Shown: piece after piece, positions 1 through 12,079 of the stretch
Layout: every line of letters starts with the position of its first letter
How positions within the stretch are numbered: the first letter of the stretch is position 1
Source of the DNA: Clusia tigrina
Taxonomy: Eukaryota > Arthropoda > Insecta > Diptera > Clusiidae
Length of the DNA: 64,000 bases
Direction: 5' to 3'
Assembly: GCA_920105625.2 (NCBI GenBank)
Contig: OV050033.1
Coordinates: 12,730,001-12,794,000, forward strand
Made by a program: the position numbers and the translations under genes
Notes under the pieces: generated by a model
The model's input: the letters and a program-made list of their open reading frames with translations, nothing else
Told to the model about the DNA's origin: nothing
Database searches by the model: none

Positions 1-640
1 TAAGACGACTCACTTAAGAGGGAAGTCAAAAGTTCGAGTTCCATATAACAGAACTTAGGCAAAACAATAAGAACCGCTTTCGAACTGATTCAATAGCATC
101 AGAGTAGCAGGCATATCTAGGACACCAAACAACACTTGCGTATTCTAATGATGGGCGTACAGGGGTCTTTCAACCCCTTTGCCGAACGTTTTATGAACGC
201 TAGAGTCAGAGAAGTCATTCCCACATAAAGTCCATTAACCCACATTAAATAATTGTTTAAAATGTTTGTATATGTTATTTCTGATCAACTAAGCTAAAAC
301 AAATTTCAAATATTTCTACCTCAATGTTCGAATAATAAATACTTCCTTCATAGGCACAAACTTTGAAAAATTATCCAAAATTATTATGCCCCTAAAATGG
401 TTCAGTACAAAATCGGAAAAAATGATTCCTTAGAATTACAAAAAATCCACCAAAATTTCTCGTGTCATAAATGAACCCATTTCAACTTGAGGGTTAAGTA
501 TTTTGGAAGCCTGAAAAGAGCGGCTGCTCATGACCTCACCTAACCCAAAATTAGTTGGAACAATGGTGACTGTAATTTCATTCAATTTCAATTAAAATCT
601 CAGCTGTATGCAGCGAGGCATTGTGTGGATGAGTGATTGT

Positions 641-664
641 GAGTGTGTGTGTGTGTGTGTGAGT
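641..664. repeat. (TG)n microsatellite
   Basis: A short run of TG dinucleotides inside a TG-rich stretch. It is a simple repeat with no coding potential. Confidence 0.85.
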
Positions 665-1999
665 GACCACAATTAGGCACAGCGACTTTTTAGACCAGCC
701 AAGTGCGTTGTTTTCGGTTTGTAGGCGTTGTAATTTGGGGCTTTGTTTTATTAACTCATAAATAAAACAGTCCAAGCTCTACGCACACCCATACACACCT
801 CTGTTTATGTGCGTATTCATATGTAAAAATTGTTTGATAGAGAAAGTTTTCATGTGCCGTGCTTTGTTTTGTTTGATTGTCGGCGGTCTTCCGCTTGGTA
901 CCAACTGCAATTGTGGTTATTCAAATACAATACAACAATACAATAATACTTCATCAAGTTGTCTATGCCCAACGTTTAATTATTATTTATTTCTCATTTT
1001 ATACGCACAGTTCCGTTTTCACTACCATCAGTCAGTGCCGGATTTGCCCCACAAGTCTGAGACTGCAGTTAGAAAGTTCGGGTACGGCAAAACTCTGCGA
1101 GAAGTCTTAATGAAATCGACCATTTCTTACTTAGATGAAGATCCTATTTCATTATGTTCTTCTTAAGACTTTAGAACTTTAACAAAAAAAATGTAGCTTA
1201 GTTTCAAGTGAGGCCAAAAGAACTCCACAACAACTTTGAATGTTTCACTAAAATATCAGCGATTTATATAAATGAAACCCTTACAGAACATTCAAGGATT
1301 TTGTTTAGAGACAATTATTTTATTAAAGCTATCTTTATTATGAAAATATCATTAAACACTATATGAGTAGAGCCCTTCAATCTTTGTACAGCTGTTAAAA
1401 TTGATTGCTGAGGATGTTTATAGAGCTTCAAAAAGAATGTTGTTATAGAGTTTGAATTAGTTTTTATAGAATTGTTAGAAAATCATGAAGAAAAAGTGTT
1501 TGCTCCTTTTAACTCTTTTACTTATGTTCCACTTTTTCTCTATGTTCCAGTTTCCGGATACCTTCCAAATTTGTTGACCTTCTAAGCTGCATACATCTTT
1601 CCAATCTTTGGTCCTGCTTTAGGATACCTTCTAAGAAGTACCTGCAAATTCCAAAAAGCAATTTCTCTGGTTTCTCTCTGAGTGTTGAAACCATTTTTAA
1701 CTAATAAAGATAATGTGTGCTTATAAAGAGGTATAAATTTATGAAGCGCTGGAGTTCCTAAAATAGGTCAAGAAGCAATCTGGTGGAGCTCTTACAGTAC
1801 TTAATTTATAAACTTTGATGCATTGTAGCTAACTTTATTATATTGCTACCATAGGCCACGTGTAGACCTGTTTTTATTGTTGGACCATGGGCCACGTGCC
1901 ACGTGTAGGGCCATGGGCCACATAATGACCTGCTGGGTTCTTAGTTATACCAAATGAGTCCACATTTTGGACTCGCGGAAGTAAATATTATTGAATAGG

Positions 2000-2200
2000 G
2001 AGGCGTTTTCAACTAACCTTATAAGTGGCGCCCTTCCCAAACCATAAAACCTCTTCTAGTCCCCCAAACCAGACACCCCCAAGTATTTTAAACATGCTCT
2101 AGCAATCGATGGAGAGGAAACTAGGATATGTTCCAAGGGTTCCTTGCAGCCTGGTTCCCCACATTTCCCACACCCATCAAAGCCTCATCTTTCCTGCTTG
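2000..2200 (-). pseudogene. decayed non-LTR retrotransposon 3' end (zinc-knuckle-like)
   Basis: Read on the minus strand, this stretch encodes a Cys-x2-Cys-x4-Cys...His-like segment beginning CGKCGEPGCKEPLEH, followed by a conserved-looking SIARACLKYLGVSGL and then an in-frame stop. A Cys/His cluster followed by Arg...Leu-Gly is typical of the region after the RNase H domain in insect R1/LOA/I-type LINEs. No intact upstream RT frame adjoins it, so this is a relic. The family assignment is an inference from the motif only. Confidence 0.4.
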
Positions 2201-2855
2201 TACTGATATTACTTCAGAGTGCATATATCTACATAACCTGATTATAGCTCTGTAATATGGCGCTAGAGTTGGTGCTTTGGCACTTGAAATTATTGAGGAA
2301 TTGAAGAGGCAAATCCGCCTCTGGCTGTCAGTTCGTTTTGATTGCAATTCAATTCCATGCAATTTATTTTCCATAAGAAACGACACTTTGCATGTCTTTA
2401 AAAGGGGTTTCAGACAAATCGCTCCACTGCGCTTGGGAGGCAGATCACGTATGTTTTTATTTTGAAGTGGGGTTGCTGTTTCCGCGGCTCGTGCTTAACG
2501 ATGGACTAATTACCAGTCAGCGTTGCTGAATGAACCAGTGCCAATTACGAAAAATACGCTCAGGAATTAAAATATGTTTTCAGTTGGCACTTCTAACTTT
2601 TTGCTTACGTAATTGTTTTTTTTTTTTCTCCCACATACTACGACTTTGCATTCCAACGTTTCCCACATCATTTATGCAAAAATGCCCATTGTTGTCAGTA
2701 ACTTAACACATGCCTTTTTTCGTTGCTACCATATCGATTTGTTTGGCGCTTCCTGCAGCTCATCATGAGTTACTTGCCTCTTTATAGGTACACATTATCT
2801 GTATTAGCTGAAAAGGAGTTCAAGACTCAAAGAGAAACCAGAGAATTTGCTTTTT

Positions 2856-2892
2856 AGCATCATGCCCGGGGCAGAATTCCAACCCCGAACAA
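2856..2892 (-). mobile_element. possible SINE scrap (B-box region)
   Basis: The reverse complement contains a B-box-like core followed by CTGCCCCGGGC. The same CTGCCCCGGGC follows the B box of the SINE copy near 62.94 kb. Only about 35 bp can be aligned, so this may be a truncated copy or chance. Confidence 0.35.
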
Positions 2893-4529
2893 AAATTATT
2901 TCATTATAATTTTATTGTTGATGATTTGTACCTGGAAAAGTAGAATACAAATGGTAAAAACGATACATCGAGATATCCGGAGACCGTTATATTAATGGTA
3001 GCCGTCATTGTATTAAAATAGTTATTTATATTAAACATCAACTCAATACAACTCCACGAAAATAACTCGAAAGTAATGTTGCACAAATGAATCTAAAGAC
3101 CAGATCTATCGATTGACACCACAGCGATCATCTGACAACATAAAAACAATTTCTGATAGTTCAGATTTCCAGAGTACAACATTGTGAATATATTTCATGT
3201 AGTGTAACATGATATAATGATTTGGCTTCCATGTTATCTGATTTTCGATGCAAATCCTTCTTCTAATTGAGCTGCAAAGTCAAACTACACAGAGAATTTG
3301 AGGATTTCATTAAAGCTCCCCCAATATACAGAAACTAACATTCAAGTCAATGGAGTGGGAATAGTTTGGTTTATTACAAAATAATGTAATAAACCAACAA
3401 TGTAAGACAGTTAACGGTTTTTCTAGTTAAGGGTTTTTTTATGTGCCATTAATTTGAATTGCTGTTTAATTTCTAACTCCAAACAATTCCCGTAAAGCAG
3501 CACCATTTCACAAAAACAACAGCAACAACATTTTTTTTTATAATTGTATATAAAAATACCACAAAAAAATATAATTTCACAAAAAAAACTGTATTTAATT
3601 GAGCCTTTAAATAATTCAATTAACTATGCGGCGCCATACAAGCAGCATTACAAAGCAGGAAATGTTGCTGCAACATAATTTGTATACAAAAAACAGACGA
3701 AATTAATTGGCAACAAATGAGTATGTTGCGAAGCCCGCGTACACAACTCACGATGCACAAAAACATTTCCTTTTTGGCGATAAAATTAGCTGCAGGCACG
3801 TAGTTAAATTTCATTGTACACCCAAAGAAAAATGCTTTTTTTGTTAACCATTCGACAGTTGGGCAACATTTTTCTTTGGCTAGCGGCATTCTGCCCCATT
3901 CGCTCTTGCCATATTGTACGAGTAACTTATGTTTATGCATCATTTCAAATCGTTTTCGATTTGCTTCAATGGGTTTTTGCGCAAATTTTGCGTATTCAAA
4001 TGCATGCCATTAACGAGCAGAACACTGGAGTCGATTGAGCTGATAGCCAGTTACAAAAGAGTAAACTTCCTGAATTATGTTAATGCAGCCAGACGTACCA
4101 GACCCGCCAGACCGTCATCCAGCGCAGGTGGCTTGACTTGCATGTAGGTAAATATATGCAAATTGTGCATATTATGCAATAAAAGAATAAACGATGCTTG
4201 ATGGAAGAAAAACTTTAATTGCTGATCATTTCGTGGTATTAGTCTGCATGTTTTGCACAATATCTAGGTATGAATGTAAATATCCATTGTGCCATGGTAA
4301 GTGAAAATATACATTTTCGAGCTCAGTTGATGAGTAATTAGCATAACCACATCTGCAATTATTGTGATTGATTATAATCAAGAAATTCCATATTCAGTAT
4401 TTTCATTATAATACCATTAATTCCATATATTGCTATAAGCTGACAATATGCTATCGAAGACAATCACTTGAAGGCCCTTTACTCTGATGAATCAACTGAG
4501 TAAATGAAGTGGTATGACAATTTAATGAT

Positions 4530-4885
4530 TTCTTCGAAAGCGTCTCTACTTCCAATTATGATAATACGAGTATTTATATACCATGTTTAGAATGTAGTTC
4601 GCTTGCCTTATGAAGCGAATTTGTCTTCATGATGTTCAGTTCACATTCAAAGGGGGAGACTAATATAGCCTCTTTGGGTATATTATGAGTATGTATGTAT
4701 ATCATGGTTTCTTGGAAAACTTCCTCTACTTCCAATTATGATAATATTTACATATGTACATACCCGCAGATTCACTTGGGAATATTTAGAATGCAGTTCT
4801 CTTGCCTAATGAGACGAAAACAACTTCATGATGTTCACTTCACATTCGAGGGGGTAACTACTCGTAATGCTGCATCTCTGGGTCC
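4530..4885. repeat. two-copy direct duplication, about 178 bp apart
   Basis: The segment starting CTCTACTTCCAATTATGATA occurs near 4543 and again near 4721. In both copies it is followed by diverged versions of the same sequence: TTTAGAATG, a CTTGCCT..TGA block, CTTCATGATGTTCA and CACATTC...GGGGG. The copies are clearly homologous but carry many substitutions and small indels. No protein frame spans them. Confidence 0.7.
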
Positions 4886-7819
4886 ATAAAGAGCCTGTAT
4901 ACTGACTTTTGGCAGGAACATACATTTTAAAAGGCTTATAAACCCCCTCACGAATACAGGGAAAACATGCTGCTGTACTATGTCAGACGATATTTTATGT
5001 AGCTAGCGTAACTCAGAAACATGTTTTCCTTATCGTTGGCCAGTGAATTGGAAAATCTCTATTAACGTATATTTCTGGTCGAACCAACTTCATGCGATTA
5101 ACACTGTTTCACCATCTTCCTCATTTGCCTATTTAATGGCGGTTTTTATATACAATTACTCTGGCCGATGTTTTTAGTGGCGTTTACCTGAAAATGGTTT
5201 GAAATGCTCTGAGCTTATTTCTCTTTCATTGTAAAATCCTTCACTTCGTATGCTCCTAGGCATAGATGAATTGCACTACCTGGTTGTTAAGCTTGATTGT
5301 TTGCCCTCATTCAATCACGGAGTTCCTTGCAAGCAGCGGCACACACACTCATGGTAACCTGCTAGGCTTGCATTCATGCCAGGACTATGTGTGACTATGT
5401 TTTTGAAAGCTCAGAGATCAACGTTGTTGTTATCCTTATTTGCACCTCTTGGTAAAGTAATTCCATTATGCAAATATATGGCTAGCATACAGTGGTATCT
5501 TTATAAATTTTCTAAACATTTTTGGTGCTACTCCCACAATATATAAACAACAATAATCATTTGATACATCACTCCTACTATCAGCAGTAATAATTGGAAA
5601 TATCTGATAATACATATAATATAATAATTGGAGATAACTACTTCTTTTCGGCTGATAGATCATTCATAAGGAAGTATAAAATAATCATCCATATTGAGGC
5701 TGTTGGATGAGCAACCAAACCTCGCCCATTTCAGTTTGTCTGGTGATTATTTTAATATATCTCATGGCCTCTCGCAAATATTTTCAGTATTGTGAGTAAG
5801 AAAAAGTTTATGAATGTTGTCTAATGTCTTAAAATATAAACTCTGCCTAAGTATAATGATGCTCCAACCTCGTTGATTGCCTAGCCCATGGTGAGCTGGC
5901 CTCTACCTGTAGATACATTGAAAGACAGTCCATCAAATATAATTGAAACGTGATGCTGGGTTGTGGATAATCACAAAATGACTGTACGAGTATGTCTCAA
6001 GTAGAAATTGCAATTGCCATGACTCAATAAGTTTTCATTATAAAGATGTGCGGATACATTGATCATTGTGCAATGTCCGTTCAACATATAACAAAACAAA
6101 TTCCGCTCACAGTCTTATTAACAATTGGTTTGCTATGTGATTGAACCACATCTGACGTAATGGCGACTATAAAGGGCCGCAATATGTTGCTCCATAAGCT
6201 GCAGAAATAGCCTCATAAAAGGCTCCAAATGGCTGAACTTGTGAAGGGGAATGGGACTTGTGTCTCATGCGGTATCACAAAGGGTCAATACTGGCATAGG
6301 TGTATAATAATAATAAATTCAAACAAAGTAGTTTCAAAGCCTTTCCCGGTTGTGCTTCTTCTTCATACAAAGCTCACACAAAATCGTCTTTACGATTCGT
6401 TGGTGGCAAAAAATTATATTATATGTCCCCATCTCTCCCCAGCTCTCAACGCCCATTTGTGCCAGGACATCATACAGCTTGGTATTTCTTAAATATTAAA
6501 ATCTGAATATCAAGTCTGAAAACAAACCAAACAAAACAAATGGCACATCCCATCGACCCGCTGTTTTTTTGTGTGAAAATATGGGATCACTATTTGAGTG
6601 TGCACTCGAAGCTTTATAACTATTCTTTTGGCTACCAATGAGTTCCAACACACGACTCTGAAGTGTTTTTTGTCGGTTGTGGTTCGTTATCGAATCTTCC
6701 TTTCAATACTTGTTTCCTGGTTGGCTCCTCAAACGCATAAACCAACTTCTCGTTACTCGTTTTTATCCGTTTCTCGACACGGCTGGTTCTGAAGGAGCTG
6801 AATTTTGTTCAAGAAGCAGGGCGAAACATACTAAAGACATGTTTGATCGAACTAATTCGGAGCCAACATGCCTGTAGTAAGTCTCGCCCAGCTTCTTTAT
6901 CAAAATTCAAATTCCTTCAGAACAAGCCATTGCGGGAACTAAAATGGGGCTTACGGATTGGTGTGACATATCCACAATTTTAGTCATATTCCTCAATTTT
7001 GAATGGCAATATTCAATAGCCCGCCGATGTCATCGTTAGTCGAAAGCGTTACAGCTCAACAGTTGCTGTTAAATCTCAGTTCGCATTGTGAAGGCGAAAC
7101 TCCAATTTTTGTTTTGTTATTTTTTCATCCCACCAAAGAGACAGAATAATTAACAAAAATTACAACCAAAGTGATGGCAAAATAAGCCACAATTGTCGGT
7201 TCTAAAAACACCGAAAATTCCACTTCACTGGTTTCCAATTCTCACTCTTTTGCCCTCCCATAAAAACCTCAGAGATGAAAATGTACTTCACAAAATAACC
7301 TTCCAATAAAAAGGTCACGAATAAAATGACCAAATTCTCACGTTACAATTTTCAGTGGCTTTGCTCCATATACAAACCCATAATGGCACAAAGCCATGTG
7401 GAATGACAATTGAAATGCAATTGAAAAACGACAATTGTACAAATTACGAGCAATGTAAAAATAGTCTCTGATGGGAATGTGAAAAAACCAGAAACAAATT
7501 AATGCGCAATCAAATTCAGTCAAAATCGCTCAAAATTATGTACAAAAAATAGATTAAATGCAAAATAGAAAGAGCAAATAAAAATAATTGAAAAAATAAA
7601 TATTTCCAATCATTGACTTCACTGAGCTCGTAGCACCCCCGTCGCGGCCCCAACAGGCCAAAAACACAAAAAGCCCAATCAAGCAGAAACGGGTGCGCAG
7701 GCGGTCGGCAGTGTTGCCGGATTCCATGCCCATTCACCACCGTGCCCCGTGCATAAGAGCAGTTGGAAAGCACTCCCCCACAGCAACTACACACGTACTA
7801 CCATGTGGCTACCTGGCAT

Positions 7820-7846
7820 CCACACACACACACACACACACACACA
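7820..7846. repeat. (CA)n microsatellite
   Basis: An almost pure run of about thirteen CA dinucleotides, continued by degenerate CACTCA repeats, about 0.2 kb upstream of the lectin coding exon. Confidence 0.9.
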
Positions 7847-8056
7847 TGTACACACTCACACACTCACATTTAATCACATAATTTGAGTTTTCATCAGTTT
7901 GGTTTGTTATCTCGACGAAAATCGAATTTTGTATTTGTACCTTTTTAGTTAATAAGCCTCATTTTGCTGCTATTACTCAAAGCGTGCACTTGTCTCTATT
8001 GCAGGCCCTCTGGACGCACATCCACAACGGAAATTAGCTTTTAATCAGGGCAAAGA

Positions 8057-8156
8057 ATGTCTGTGCTGCGTACTTTGTTGTTGTTGGCGCTTGGAGTGAC
8101 AGTCAGTTTGGCTCAACGGCGCTTAGCGCTGCCGGATCCACGCAGCTGCGCAAATC
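8057..8156 (+). CDS. C-type lectin coding exon 1 (signal peptide)
   Basis: One hundred coding bases from ATG 8057 to a GTAAGT donor. It encodes a hydrophobic signal sequence followed by QRRLALPDPRSCAN, and ends one base into codon 34. A likely non-coding exon start lies just upstream (TCTCTATTGCAG ending at 8004), so the 5' UTR is probably spliced. Confidence 0.88.
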
Positions 8157-9929
8157 GTAAGTTCAATATCCCTTCTAACAGGGACACACTAAAGAGGCAG
8201 ATCAGTCGGGTGCTCCTTTGACATAACTGGACAAAAAGAAAACAAACAGTGTAGGGGAAAGCATACCAGCAGGAAGTATGACTATGAAGATTTTAACCAA
8301 GGACTCTCTTAATATAAGGCAATGACTATTTGCTTGTACTATAAAGAGGGTGCAGTGCGCTACTGAATTCTCACTTGGACTTGGCGGGCAGGATGTCACA
8401 ACAAAAGGAAAGTGGAGCATTTTATAAAGCAAACCCCGTTGCTAGTAATATCGATTGTTTGCTTCATTTATTATGTGATGTAAAGTGGGGAAGGATCAAA
8501 ATGTAACCTCCCACCAGAGGGAGAGAGGAGGTACTGATAAGATATCAAGATCAAATTCATCAAGAGCGAACTACGCACTGTTTATAAGATATAAGAGCAA
8601 TCTTTGTATAATATTCAATCTTAGGAATTGCAAGGACTTTATACAATGAACCCATCAAAAGTACTCTGTTAGTTTTATGGTAATGGCAAAATTTTTGTGG
8701 TAAGTAAATGACAGGCAAATAATTGTGTTCCCAAATTGTGTACCAGCGATGGTGATCTGATGGTGACTAGGAGGACACTCCTAGTATCGATACTGATATT
8801 TCGATACGACATCGCTACTACTTGCATAAAATGACTAAAAGTGTCAATGTGTGCTCTGGAGTCTGGTGGAATGCTGGTGACCAAGTTCGCTAGCCTCTAG
8901 AAGTGTATGCTACTGGCTTGCTCTTAATGATGTCCTCGAAAGTCAGGTCACAGTTTATCTTAAACAATGGCAAAATGGACTCATCAATCAATTCTGATAA
9001 AAAACTGACATGGAATTGCCATCGATGCCATATATTTATGGGACAACACAGATGGCTGTCGTTAGCACTCAAACTGTTAAATGAAACCTCTACTTGAAGA
9101 GTTGATTGATTAGAATGAACAGACTTTAACTACTTTAGTACGTTTCAATCAATTTCCTACTGGGTATTTAGGATGGAGGAATATATATGGAAATCAGAGC
9201 TTTGTTTCCTCTTTTATTTTCCTATTACATCAATGGTTTATTATCTATTCTCTGTCATTCTTAAACTGTTCTAAACGCCTTGCAATACAATTGGGGCTTA
9301 AAACAATTTAATATTCGGCACTTTGTGACTTTCACTGATATAAAATGTTCCCTTGTCCCCCCATTTCAGGTGTCCGCCATGCCACCTATCGTGATGCTCG
9401 CGGGGTTGCCCACTCATACTTCTTCAGCTGGGAACACGCACCGACACGCAGTCTAGAGGTCGATTGGCTGGATGCGCGCAACATTTGCAGACGCCACTGC
9501 ATGGACGCTGTTTCGCTGGAGACGCCACAGGAGAACGAGTTCGTTAAGCAGCGCATTGCCCGTGGCAACGTGCGCTACATTTGGACGTCGGGACGCAAGT
9601 GCAATTTCGCTGGCTGCGATCGCCCCGACTTGCAGCCTCCCAACGAGAACGGCTGGTTCTGGTCGGGCTCGGGCGGCAAAATCGGACCCACCTCACAGCG
9701 CAACACCGGCGACTGGTCGCACACCGGCGGCTACAATCAGGCCCAGCCCGACAATCGTGAGGCGGCGCAAGGCAACGACGAGTCCTGCCTCTCCATACTG
9801 AACAACTTCTACAACGACGGTCTCAAGTGGCACGATGTCGCCTGCCATCACTTGAAGCCGTTCGTCTGCGAGGACTCCGACGAACTGTTGAACTTTGTGC
9901 GCTCCCGCAATGCTGGCATACGTCTCTAA
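8057..9929 (+). CDS. secreted C-type lectin-domain protein, two coding exons
   Basis: The coding sequence joins 8057-8156 and 9370-9929 and gives 219 residues. Exon 1 starts at ATG 8057 and encodes a signal peptide (about residues 1-19, leucine-rich core, ending SLA) plus a short Arg-rich stretch. The donor is C|GTAAGT and the acceptor TTTCAG|GT; the split codon is Arg34. Exon 2 is one C-type lectin domain (about residues 45-205), with paired cysteines, a QPDN motif in the loop where sugar binders carry EPN or QPD, and WHD in place of the usual WND. An extra Cys pair lies in KCNFAGC. The altered ligand motifs leave calcium-dependent sugar binding in doubt. It most resembles the conserved insect single-CRD proteins of the Drosophila CG4115/CG6055 type, recognised by overall sequence. 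Such secreted lectins act outside the cell; the function here is unknown. A 5' UTR exon probably begins at 8005, after an acceptor. The intron is 1.2 kb. Confidence 0.9.
9370..9929 (+). CDS. C-type lectin coding exon 2 (whole CRD)
   Basis: This exon starts after TTTCAG and completes the Arg34 codon. It carries the entire lectin fold, including the landmarks SYFFSWEHAPTRSLEVDWLD, YIWTSGRKCNFAGC, GNDESCLSI and WHDVACHHLKPFVCED, and ends in TAA. It is noticeably more GC-rich than the flanking DNA, as expected for a constrained fly exon. Confidence 0.93.
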
Positions 9930-10043
9930 ATTGCAAAGTACCATCTGTAGAAATCTTGTTGATTTGTGTTTTTTCTTTTTGTTTAATTTTAATATGCGAA
10001 ATTTTGTAACAAAAAAATAAGAAAACAAAAATATACTTTTAAT

Positions 10044-10049
10044 AATAAA
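10044..10049 (+). promoter_or_regulatory. polyadenylation signal AATAAA of the lectin gene
   Basis: A canonical AATAAA lies about 115 bp after the lectin stop codon. Others follow within the next 100 bp, and the region is A-rich, so the exact cleavage site is uncertain. Confidence 0.5.
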
Positions 10050-10119
10050 ACAAAGAAAAAATTTATGTTAAGCGTACAAAAATAATTTATAACTAAAATA
10101 AACAGTTTGAAATACTATG

Positions 10120-11000
10120 CGGACCCCGTTTTGTTGTTGTTGTCTTCAATGTGAAATTCGATATTTGATATTTTTATATTATATATAAAATCCAAAATTA
10201 TCACATTTGACATGCCCCGAAAAAAGTATTAGAAAATTATGAAAAAAAACCATAAAAAATTAATTTAGGAAATTCATTTATAATTATGAGCAAGGAAGAA
10301 GAAAGCAGTTAATAATCTTTCTCTTTGTTGTTGCAGTATTTTTAAATGTGGCACAAGAATGTTTAAAAATATTTTACCAAATTTGACAAATATTTTATAA
10401 AGTAAAAAAAATGTTTCCCATTATTAAATAAAGTTTTATAAATTTATAAATTTTATAAAGTAAAAAAAAAACATTTCCGATCATAAAATAAATTTTTTAA
10501 AAAAATCTAAAAGTGGTTTATGAAATTTAACAATATTTTGTAAAGTAAAAAATCATTTGCCATTCTTAAATAAATTTTAAAAATTTTCAAAAATAGTTTA
10601 CAAAATTAAATAAATATTTTTTTATTTAAATAAATATTAGTCAAGAAAATATTTCCCAATAAAAAATTTGTTTTTTAAAATCTAAAATTAGTTTACGAAA
10701 TTTAACCAATATTTTACAAAGTGCAAAAAATTTAAAAAATCATTTCCCATCCTTAAATAAATTTTCCAAAGAAATTTTTTGAATTTCCACAACAAAAAAA
10801 TTAAATTTTCCAGTTTTTGACTTAAAAAAAATTCTCTATAATTTTATGAAAATAAAAAAATATTGCCAAAATTATGTGTTTTTGCTGTAATTTAATATTA
10901 ATTTTTAAACAAGATTGAAATTATATTATACGAAATTGTTTGTATATAAATATATTTTGAATTTTAAATAAAGCTGAAATCATTATTGGTTAAAATGGGT
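10120..11000. other. AT-rich low-complexity intergenic DNA
   Basis: Runs of A and T with a loosely recurring theme of ATTTTAC/TAAAGT..AAAAAATG..TTCCCAT..TAAATAAA at about 80-100 bp spacing, suggesting old local duplications. I see no coding potential. Confidence 0.6.
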
Positions 11001-11289
11001 TTCCTTTTAGGTGCCAAATTGATTGGGCTGCTATATAAAATACAACTGTGACGACTAACAATGTTCGTCATTCATGACTAAACATGAATGAACGCTATGA
11101 AAGAGAAGTCATCAGTGGTAAGTCAAGATAAGTAGTAGAATAGGGCCATTATTGGAAAGTAATTAGTAATAATTGTTACGACAGCGAATCATAAATTATG
11201 CTCTCTCCCTCTCACTTGATCACTAGATTAGATTATATTAGATTAGATTGCATGAGAGCGGGAACAAGTCACCTAGCCACTGCAGCCAC

Positions 11290-11950
11290 CTTTGGACCTA
11301 TTGAGGATCGATGTTAAACAAGCGTTTGATAAGGTATGCCATGAGCCAATACCGTAATTTTATATTCATATAAAGATGCCAACAAAAAATTCTCATAAAG
11401 ATTGCCTCGCAAAAACTAAAGGATTACATCAGACTCGTAGAAGAAGGGGTACTAAAATGGGGTATTAAGAAGCGTTCAGAAGACGTTTACCTTAAGACAC
11501 GAAACAAGCCCTCTTTTATCTCTAAATGCTGAAATGGTCCCAGAAGCAAGCTAAGTGAAATATCTAGGCATTCCTTTTGATAGACATCCCTCCTGGCGAA
11601 AGCATATCGAAGCCAAAAAAAAACTCCATCTACAGCTCAAGGCAAATACGCTCTATTGGCTTTTAAACAGCAGGCCAAAATTACCATAGAAAATAAAATT
11701 CTTCTATACAAAGTGGTCATTAAATCCATATTGACCTACGGCATTCAACTGTGGGACTGCGCCAGAGTTTCAAGCATCATTCAACGATTTGAAACTAAAA
11801 GACTTGTATCCAATGTGGCACGGTATTATAAAAATAAAAGACTGCATACGGAACTAAACATTCCAATTGTTCACGAAGAAATTGTTAAATGTCAAAAGAG
11901 CCCACAAAATAAAATTACACTCACACGCGAATCTTCCAGCTAAGGACTTC
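11290..11950 (+). pseudogene. decayed Jockey-clade LINE (reverse transcriptase fragments)
   Basis: The frames give IDVKQAFDKVCHE at about 11310-11348, matching the LDVxQAFDKVWH motif of Jockey reverse transcriptases. From about 11400 the RT C-terminal region follows, with VKYLGIPFDRHPSWRKHIEA, then the thumb-like stretch LLYKVVIKSILTYGIQLWDC and IQRFETKRL. Frameshifts and stops separate the blocks, and the catalytic YADD-type segment is missing between them, so the copy is internally deleted and dead. No ORF1 or poly(A) tail is visible. A relative of the central part lies at 46.3 kb. Confidence 0.8.
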
Positions 11951-12079
11951 CTCAAGACAAGTAAAACAGCCATTTTAGAGCCTCCAATTTCGAATGAGCA
12001 TTTGCGTAGGATGCAACGTTTTGTATTGGTCTCCGGTCCCACATTTATATGTTGTGAAAACAATAATTTCTTCTTTTTC

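Larger units (their letters stand above)
1..7990. other. gene-free stretch upstream of the lectin gene
   Basis: I see no supportable protein-coding gene here. Open frames are short, AT-rich and lack recognisable domains. The stretch holds a TG microsatellite near 0.65 kb, an E-box cluster at 1.86-1.91 kb, a decayed LINE 3' end at 2.0-2.2 kb on the minus strand, a possible SINE scrap at 2.86 kb, a two-copy duplication at 4.53-4.88 kb and a CA microsatellite at 7.82 kb. A 5' non-coding exon or promoter of the lectin gene may lie in the last kilobase, because an acceptor-like site stands at 8004. Confidence 0.6.
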
